Below, piece by piece: positions 57,121-64,000 of a DNA stretch of 64,000 bases. Position numbers and translations under genes: made by a program. This DNA is from Ehretia macrophylla (taxonomy: Eukaryota > Streptophyta > Magnoliopsida > Boraginales > Ehretiaceae): assembly GCA_037974665.1 (NCBI GenBank), contig CM075780.1:52679594-52743593 (forward strand), given 5' to 3'. The notes beneath the pieces are model-generated. The model had not been told where the DNA came from. It made no database searches and worked only from the letters and a program-made list of their open reading frames with translations. The first letter of the stretch is position 1. Each line of letters opens with the position of its first letter.

Positions 57121-59560
57121 ATTTATCTGACAAGGACAAAAGAAAGGATTGCAATCTAAAACCGTCCAATGAAGATTTGATACGTTTACATAAAACTGTC
57201 CATTGAAAATTTGATACGTTTCCTAGGACTATTGGCCCCGTACATGTAACAAAGATTTTCCTAGGACTAGTGGTCCCGTTCATGTAATGAATAATCCATG
57301 TCAGCAACTACTAGTCCACACGTGGAAAATATTGAAATTTCATAATGGTGCAAAAGGTTGTAAATTTGATATTTTTTTATTATTTTATAATTTTATTTTT
57401 GAGTAATTTGATATATATGTAAGAGTGTATCGTTATATTTAAAGGTTCATCAACTCATAATTGAATTTTACTAATTAAATTTTTACATTTTTTTAAAAAT
57501 AAAAAAAAAAGCGCAACAACTGTTGCGTTAGTTAGAAGGTGGACCAATGACAACTGTTGAATACTCAGAAACATCAATGGCATGCCTCCACTGTGGGTGC
57601 GCATGTGCTGCGGGTACAAGTTGGGGACCCGAGTGTCTTTTACCCACTACATACGAAAGTTGAAACAAGCAGTAGGAAGAAATGCTGATCTATAACTAAA
57701 TCAAATGTTGAATAGAAAAGGGAAAAATGGCGTAAATGGTGTATATTGTTTTTCAAAAATTTTAAATTTATTCTTATTGTGTAAAATTAGTCAATTTAAT
57801 TCCTATTATTTTTAAAATAAATTTAATTTAGTCACAATTTTTTTTAAAAAAAAAAACATTGAGGTAGTATTAGTGTGAATAAGGCACTTTGTGACCTAAT
57901 AATAAGTGGTTCCTACACATTAAAGTGAGATGGACCGGGTACGTGTGTGATCCTCGTTCTGAGTAGATGAACGTAGAAAATTTAATCATTTAATTAAAAC
58001 CAATTAGAATTGAATGAGAAATTTGATAACAAATTTGGAGTATCAACATGGAAAATGGAAAGGTGTGAAAGGAAAAGATGTGAAGTGAGGTTTCTCCAAT
58101 ATGAAAAGATTATAGACAAAATGTCTATTTTTATATACTTATAAGTTTGTACTTAGAATTCGGTCCTAAGGGATACTAATAATTTTTAGGCAAAAGGAGA
58201 CTTACCTATTATCGGATTCGATCCAAACCACCTCATATGCATGTGCCTAGCTTGGGCCGACCTAACCCAACTGTGATCGTGATCGTGATCACCGCTATAT
58301 GTGTTAGATCTGGCTTTAATTAATTTCTTGTAATGTTTCTGTTTAAATTTTTAAGAAACTATTTTATCACACTTTTCTCAGAGTTATGGTTGGAACATTT
58401 TTGCCATTATTCTGATTACAAATTCACGTTTAAAACCAATTAGATTTGAATGAGAAATTTTGATAGCAAAGTTGAAGTATCAATTCCCATACTTCAACTT
58501 TAACATACGTTTAAGAATGATACTTGAGCCGAGAAAGTGTAAGCACTAACTTATAGTGGCAACTAAAGTCTTAAAAGTATCAAATCTAATTGAAGTCTCA
58601 ATAAAATCTAATTTATTTATATTTCAATGTATATCATTAATAATAAAGTATTTAATTTCTGCTTACTATAATTACTTGAGTTGTACATCCTATTTTTCTA
58701 ACAATAACGTAAATTATAAAAGAACTCATCTCATATACGACATTTAAAGCATGAATTGTACTTCAAAAAAGGAATAAACATAGCACCTAAATTATACTTT
58801 TATCACCATCACATCATGAAGAAACTCTTTTTGGAATTAGGAAAAGGGGTCATTTAAGTAACTGAACTTAATCTAATATAGAATTAAGGGTCTAAATTTC
58901 AAAACCTTCCGTGTTAAGGTTCAAATTTTTAAAAGTGATGAGTTTAACACATTGTAAAGTAACGGCGTTAATACTTTGTTAACATGGTATTTTTCTTTTC
59001 TTTCAAATCCTATGTGTCATTTTTTTTTTCTTTCCAACTCTCAAGTGGCTTGTTTTTTAAACACTAAACAAAAATAATTTTTAATATCTAAAATTCAACA
59101 ATAATGTAATAAATTCTACATCTTTTTAAAACTAAAAAATAAGATACCTACATATATATGCACACAGTGGCAGAACCAGACACTCGAAGTTAAGTTGTGC
59201 ACTATAGTCGTGAAATCAATAACCATGGGTCGGAGCACTCATTGAAGCATAAATATTTTGCATAAATTATAAAAAAAAACTATTGACTTTCATGCCTAAA
59301 TTATTTTTGTAATGATGACGACTCATAATATGTTATAACTCAATCAATAGTTAATCAAATTAGTTTTCAAATTGATTTTTTTTTAAATAATAAGGACTAA
59401 ATTTGTTAATTTTGAATAACAGGGACGAATTCGACAATCATCATCACTATATGATTATTCAAAAACTCTTTTATCAGTCCTGATTAATATCAGTCCATGA
59501 AAAATATAGTGGGCCCAATATGTGTGTGGAACCCACTCAATGTAAGAGGAATGATGTCAA
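57121..59560. other. AT-rich spacer with repeat fragments, no gene
   Basis: Contains a diverged copy of the palindrome-core sequence at 57575-57720, a duplicated stretch of about 55 bases (AAACCAATTAGAATTGAATG) at about 57995-58050 and 58431-58488, a GTGATC triplet repeat at 58277-58294, a fragment resembling the MULE arms near 57750-57850, and a GTGGCAGAACCAGACACTCG motif near 59167. The ORFs 57026-57307 and 58556-58747 show no domain. Confidence 0.5.
57575..57720 (+). repeat. Diverged copy of the CACTA flank
   Basis: Shares, in the same order, ATGGCATGC, a CATACGAAAGTTGAAA stretch, AAGAAATGCTGATC and TATAACTAA with 25067-25200 (and the mirror 21270-21404). It contains an extra GGGTACAAGTTGGGGACCCG segment. 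The CACTA element is not present here. Confidence 0.6.
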
Positions 59561-59574
59561 TATAGACTGATTGA

Positions 59575-59736
59575 TGAGGACATCCAGGCTGTATGAACCA
59601 TTCAAGAAAGAGCCAAAAACCAGCCATACATGTCCACGTTCATTGAGCATACACGTCCACATTTAATGAAGTCATACACGTTCACATTCATTGAACCATT
59701 TGGAAGTCACATTCAATGAACCATTTGGGCAAATTT
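59575..59736 (+). repeat. Short repeats upstream of the right solo LTR
   Basis: Imperfect repeats of CATACACGTCCACATTTAAT and CATTCAATGAACCATTTGG. The sequence resumes after the solo LTR at 63396, so both sides belong to one older unit. Confidence 0.55.
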
Positions 59737-62700
59737 TGTAATGCCCCGATCCCTCACGAGACCGGGATTCCTATTTATCACACTATTCTCAACCCAATTC
59801 CAAACCCCGGAAACGAAATTTAGGGAGAAACGGACGGAGTCTCCCCTGTTTATAGGACCAATCAAAAACCTGCGAATAATATAATACAACTACAAAACCA
59901 TAATCCAACATTCTCATATACTTCAACTTCAACCACTAAGCTATGCCTTGTCTCAAGGCCATCCAAGCTTTAGATTCAACAAAATAGGTACACAAGCATG
60001 CTTAGGCCTCAAATATTGAAATACTATGTTATAAAGCCACTTATCATACCATTCTAACTTTATCTCTTCAATTGTCTTGTTTATTAATCCAGCCTACTAA
60101 CTCCATTAACCCAAGCTAGCATGCACGACAATTAAACTATAACATAGTCCTTTAAACTATTACAGGCCACCTACGAACCAAATACAAACAAGATCTAATA
60201 CAATTACAAGTCGAGTTTTTATAGTTCCAATCAAATTACAATTCAAATCACTTCACTAATTCACATGGATTCGTAGGTACTAATAATGAAAGCCAACACA
60301 ACCAAACATGGTAACTCTCGAGCTTTCCCTATATCACCTTGTGAAGGTGCTGAACCTGAAAGGTGTTAGAGACGAGGGTGAGTATACAACTGGTACACTC
60401 AATGAGGGAGGGGAAATGGGAACAGTATACCAGGGTTCGTGCAATGCGGCAACTTAACACATTTAATACAATAAATAAACAATGAATAACAATTCTAATA
60501 CCACATTTTGAAAGGATACAATCGATAACCCTTATCACTCCAAATCTTCGATCCCCGATCCACGAACCATGATCTCAATCTCGATATGCCGGCATCCCTT
60601 ACACCAATGGGTACTCCGGATGTACCTGATCCTACGACCCAATATCCCCTGGCAATCTCCGGACCAAGCGAGTGAGGGAATAGCGGACGGAGCTAAGGGA
60701 ACCAACACTGGCAAGCCCGATGCCACCCAGCGAGGCCATCGCATCTGCCGCGACAATGAGGTTGCGCAACCACGATGCAATGCAAGAATGATAACAATGA
60801 CAATATAATCAGGAAACACATTTAAGGACAAAAGTAAGTTGTTCTCGCACCAAGTTACAATTTAGCAACAATAAGCATATATCAATTACGCAATTATACT
60901 AAACAATATACTATTTTAGAAAGAAAATAAACTATACTGCACGTAAGGATGCAGGTCCATCACCTTTAGGAAGCCAAACATACAAAACTTAGCCAAACTC
61001 CCAATTGAACCTTCTCCCATGGCATCAATTCCCTTCAATTCCTAATTAGGCAGTTATGCAATAAAATCATTTTACATTCATCCGATTGACCATACACAAA
61101 TAACATGAGTTAAGAATGCTAATCATGCAATTAAGTAGCTAGTTCTACAAGTTCACGTCACAATATCAAACTCTAAAATCTCTAGACATGCATTATCTTA
61201 ACTAACTTAGAGGATATGACAAGAAGCATTCTTTGCCTTTTAGCATTAGCATGCACAAGGCCCTAATTCCATTTAATTAGCTAAATGGCAGCCAATCACC
61301 TCCCATTTCAACTTACATGTTCAACAAGCTAACCATTTGTCTAAACTCAACTCTAGCTAATTACAAGATAATTCAAGTTATCATACTCATTTTTTCCAAT
61401 TTACATTTTGTAACTCAATCAATAGACAAATATAGCAATTATAACAACTATAACAATTCAAATAGCTACTTATGCAATAAGCTTAACTAATTCACATAAG
61501 CTTCATTTAGACACTTTTCACATACTTGGTATTTAGGTCATAAACTTCACACTTATATAACATATAACTCTATCATGATCAATTAGAGCAAACATAACAA
61601 TATAATAACAACTAATGCAACTAATTCAAGTAATTCACAAGAAATCTAACAAATCTCCTTCTAAATGCTTACAAAATAAGCTCTAAACTTCACACAAGAT
61701 AACGAACCTCAAATCTAACTATACTAAATATCTAATGACACTTTATGGCACCACTTAAGCCCTTAAAATCTCACTTTAAAGTACAATTACCCGAAAAGTC
61801 CGAATTTACCTCTTTATGCATTTACACTATAAGTACCCTAACCGGAACTCAACCGAGGTTTAGAAAAGCATATCTAGCACCTATATAGCCTAAAAACACT
61901 AAATGTGATGACTAAATTAACCCGGATTCGCATTACACCCAAACCCCTTTTCTAAAAGTGTCCTATTTCATGTTTTAGCCAATTTTTGAGCAATTCAACA
62001 TCATGTGGCTATTAAACTATCTTTATTAACATCTAAGGCACCTACTAGATAGCATCGAATCAATTATAGAATCAACTTTGCTCAAAAACCCTAAAATATC
62101 ACTAAAATGTTTTCCAATTTCTCTAACAGGGGCTTAACTTAATCAATTTAGTTATCTATGCTATGGGCCTCCAAACTGACTTTAGATTACTTTAGCCTCA
62201 AGCGAAACTCAATTCCGATCTAAATTCCACAAGTTATGACCTTTATCGTACAACTACACCTAACTGTCCCTGCACAGCGATTTCCCAGACACATTTCGGA
62301 AATAGCTAAATCGGAAGGTCAAAACGTTAGAATTTGCCTTAGCTCTAGAAATCAACATTTGTTCTAAACTGTCTAATCTAGCTACCATATTAATTTTGTT
62401 CAATTCTAAGAACGTTTGCTATGCCAAAAAGGCTCTAAAAGTCACGGACAGAAAGCTGGTCAGATTTGTACTTTTGCACTAATGTTCAATTAATTTAACT
62501 TCTTGCTTATTCAACTAGTTTAGCATGTTATTAACTTCACAACTAACTCAAAATCTTCACTCAGGCACTTATACAAGCACATAATCTACAAACATTGAAC
62601 ATTAAATCAACTCTTAAGCAAAGAGATCAAACTACATACAAGCTTTAGCTACATATCCACAACAAGTTTAAAAGTCTACTCTATACACTAATATACTCAC

Positions 62701-63395
62701 ATTACATGCATATTTGACTCAAATACTCAACAACTACACAATACCATTTATACTACAAAGCAAGAAATCAAATAAAATAGCACTTAGGATGAAACCCTTA
62801 CCTCCAAGAAGTCAAAAATGGAGGAAATGTGCAAGAAAACTCTTCAATTCACCTAAAACTTGCTCAAGAATGCACCAAATAGCCATGCCCTAGCTTTTTT
62901 TTTTTTTTTTTTTTTCTGTCTCACGTTTTTCTCCCTGCCCTCTTTCCTGATTTTTGCTTCTATCTTTTTTTCCCCTTTGGTTTGGTCTTGTTTTGTTATA
63001 TATAATGTAAGCTAAATGGTTAATGGGTTGGGCTTGGTTAATTAGGCCTAAGTAATATATTTTGGATGGTAGACAAGCCCAAATATAACTAGGAAACCCT
63101 TAAAGGCCCAATTAAAAATCTCTACAAAAAGTTACTATTCTTTCGTAACACTATTTATACGAACCACTAGAACATTTTCTAAATGAATGCTCCTAACGCA
63201 TTTAGTCCAAACGCACATTTTTCTCATTCTTAAAATAATTAATATGATTTTAAAAAAATGCTAATTCAAAGAAAATAAGTGGTTGAAAAACGTGATAAAT
63301 AGTAACTAGAGAAAGTAACAAGCAATGCACAGTGAAATGCGTAAATAGTGGATGCAATAGTTAATAAGTATACGGTAGTGATCTTGGGCGTCACA
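59737..63395 (-). mobile_element. Solo LTR with TSD AATTT
   Basis: 3,659 bp, plus-strand TGTAATGCCCCG to GGGCGTCACA, with perfect duplications AATTT (59732-59736 and 63396-63400). No internal domain. It carries block B at 60325-60420 and block A at 60610-60790, where the palindrome is GGTTGCGCAACC. Bases 62240-62460 resemble the LTR at the window start. Poly-T at about 62896-62916. The ORFs 60329-60831 are readings of the shared blocks. Confidence 0.93.
60610..60790 (-). repeat. Shared LTR block A, most diverged copy
   Basis: GGGTACTCCGGATGTACCTG, CCTACGACCCAATATCCC, GCAAGCCCGATGCCACCC and GGTTGCGCAACC occur in the common order. Confidence 0.7.
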
Positions 63396-64000
63396 AATTT
63401 TCCAGCAAAGAATCAAGTCAATATTTCTGTTTTCAAGATTCAAAAAATTCAAGATTTTTCAAGAGGTTCCAAGAAGCTTAGGAGTTTGGTCAAGATTGGA
63501 TTTCTTTATAATTCTTTCTTAGTTTTAGTTTCAGTTTAATTTGAATTCTAGTTAATTGGATAGAGTCCAATATGGACGAATTTGGTAGAATTTGGGAGAT
63601 TGGATTCTTGTCTAATTCTAATATTGAGTCAAATCCAGGATAGGAAGGAGTCTTTATTAGCTCAAACACTATTCACGTTTTTGTCTACTTAGTATAAGGT
63701 TGCTAGGATAAGATTGTTAGGATAAGGTTCCTAGGATAAGGTTGTTTGGGGTCTTTATTGAGTAGGAGTTACTATTTACATTTTTTCCTAGTAGTTTAGG
63801 CGTTTTACTACTTGGGATAGGATTAGGAACTATTTTTCAAGTAGGATACTTATTTGTTATTTGCCTATATAAGGCTATCTTTGAAGAATAATCATATACG
63901 TTTTTGACTTAATATAATTGTGAGATTATTCTCTCTTGAGTTTTTTAAGAAACTCTCCCGAACTTATCAAGGATTCCTTGTGGTGTTCACCCCAACTTAT
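63396..64000 (+). other. Possible LTR or promoter region at the window edge
   Basis: Contains four tandem 14-base units of ATAAGGTTGCTAGG type (about 63697-63752), a CCTATATAAGGC TATA-like box near 63864, and a following leader rich in CTCTCTTGAG. It continues past the window. It could be an LTR U3/R of an older element, or a gene promoter. The ORF 63348-63539 crosses the solo-LTR boundary and is not a gene. Confidence 0.4.

Noticed and set aside
60535-60831. 98-aa minus ORF and overlapping 79-aa plus ORF as a gene in the right solo LTR
   Set aside because: Both are readings of shared block A. Other block-A copies do not preserve the same protein frame.

Overview
The window is nuclear DNA from a flowering plant, probably a dicot. 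It is AT-rich and packed with plant-type mobile DNA: Ty1/copia and Ty3 (Athila-like) remnants, solo LTRs with 5-bp target duplications, CACTA, MULE, hAT-like and Emigrant-like DNA elements. I found no intact host protein gene, rRNA, tRNA or CRISPR. Almost every long open frame lies inside a repeat, and many occur twice because of the palindrome described next.

The dominant structure is a giant imperfect palindrome covering about 70% of the window. The left arm (about 695-21764) is repeated in reverse complement as the right arm (about 23066-45789), around an asymmetric 1.3-kb centre. In centre-outward order each arm carries a 319-bp inner segment, a CACTA element (complete in the right arm, reduced to a 44-bp stub in the left), about 3.8 kb of non-LTR sequence with small conserved ORFs, a 5.6-kb non-autonomous LTR retrotransposon, and a decayed copia element. 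Inside that retrotransposon's 3' LTR sits another LTR-like insertion. Inside the copia element sit a long solo LTR in the copia LTR, a second one in the YxDD region of reverse transcriptase, and a third LTR upstream in RT. All of these insertions were present before the duplication, because both arms share them with the same target sites. Sampled stretches differ by roughly 2-7% between arms, mostly by C/T-type transitions in LTRs.

Right of the palindrome (45958-53061) lies a minus-strand Athila-like Ty3 element. It has a complete 5' LTR, a tRNA-Asp-type primer site, frameshifted gag, a protease with its catalytic Asp, and a deletion that joins the end of the protease region to the integrase C-terminus. 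Its 3' LTR is only a 27-bp stub. From 53154 to about 57115 there is a cluster of MITEs, including two MULE-like elements with perfect 9-bp duplications and one Emigrant-like element. From 57120 to 59736 there are only short repeat fragments. At 59737-63395 there is another long solo LTR with a perfect AATTT duplication, inserted in sequence that resembles an LTR or promoter at the right edge.

The long LTR families differ in most of their sequence but share two conserved blocks: one centred on a GGTTGCAACC palindrome, the other a CTCACC/pyrimidine-tract/CAGGT block that looks like a splice acceptor. I read the locus as nested retrotransposon insertions, then a roughly 21-kb inverted duplication, then divergence and local deletions. 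An inverted repeat this long could in principle be transcribed into double-stranded RNA. That last point is inference only.
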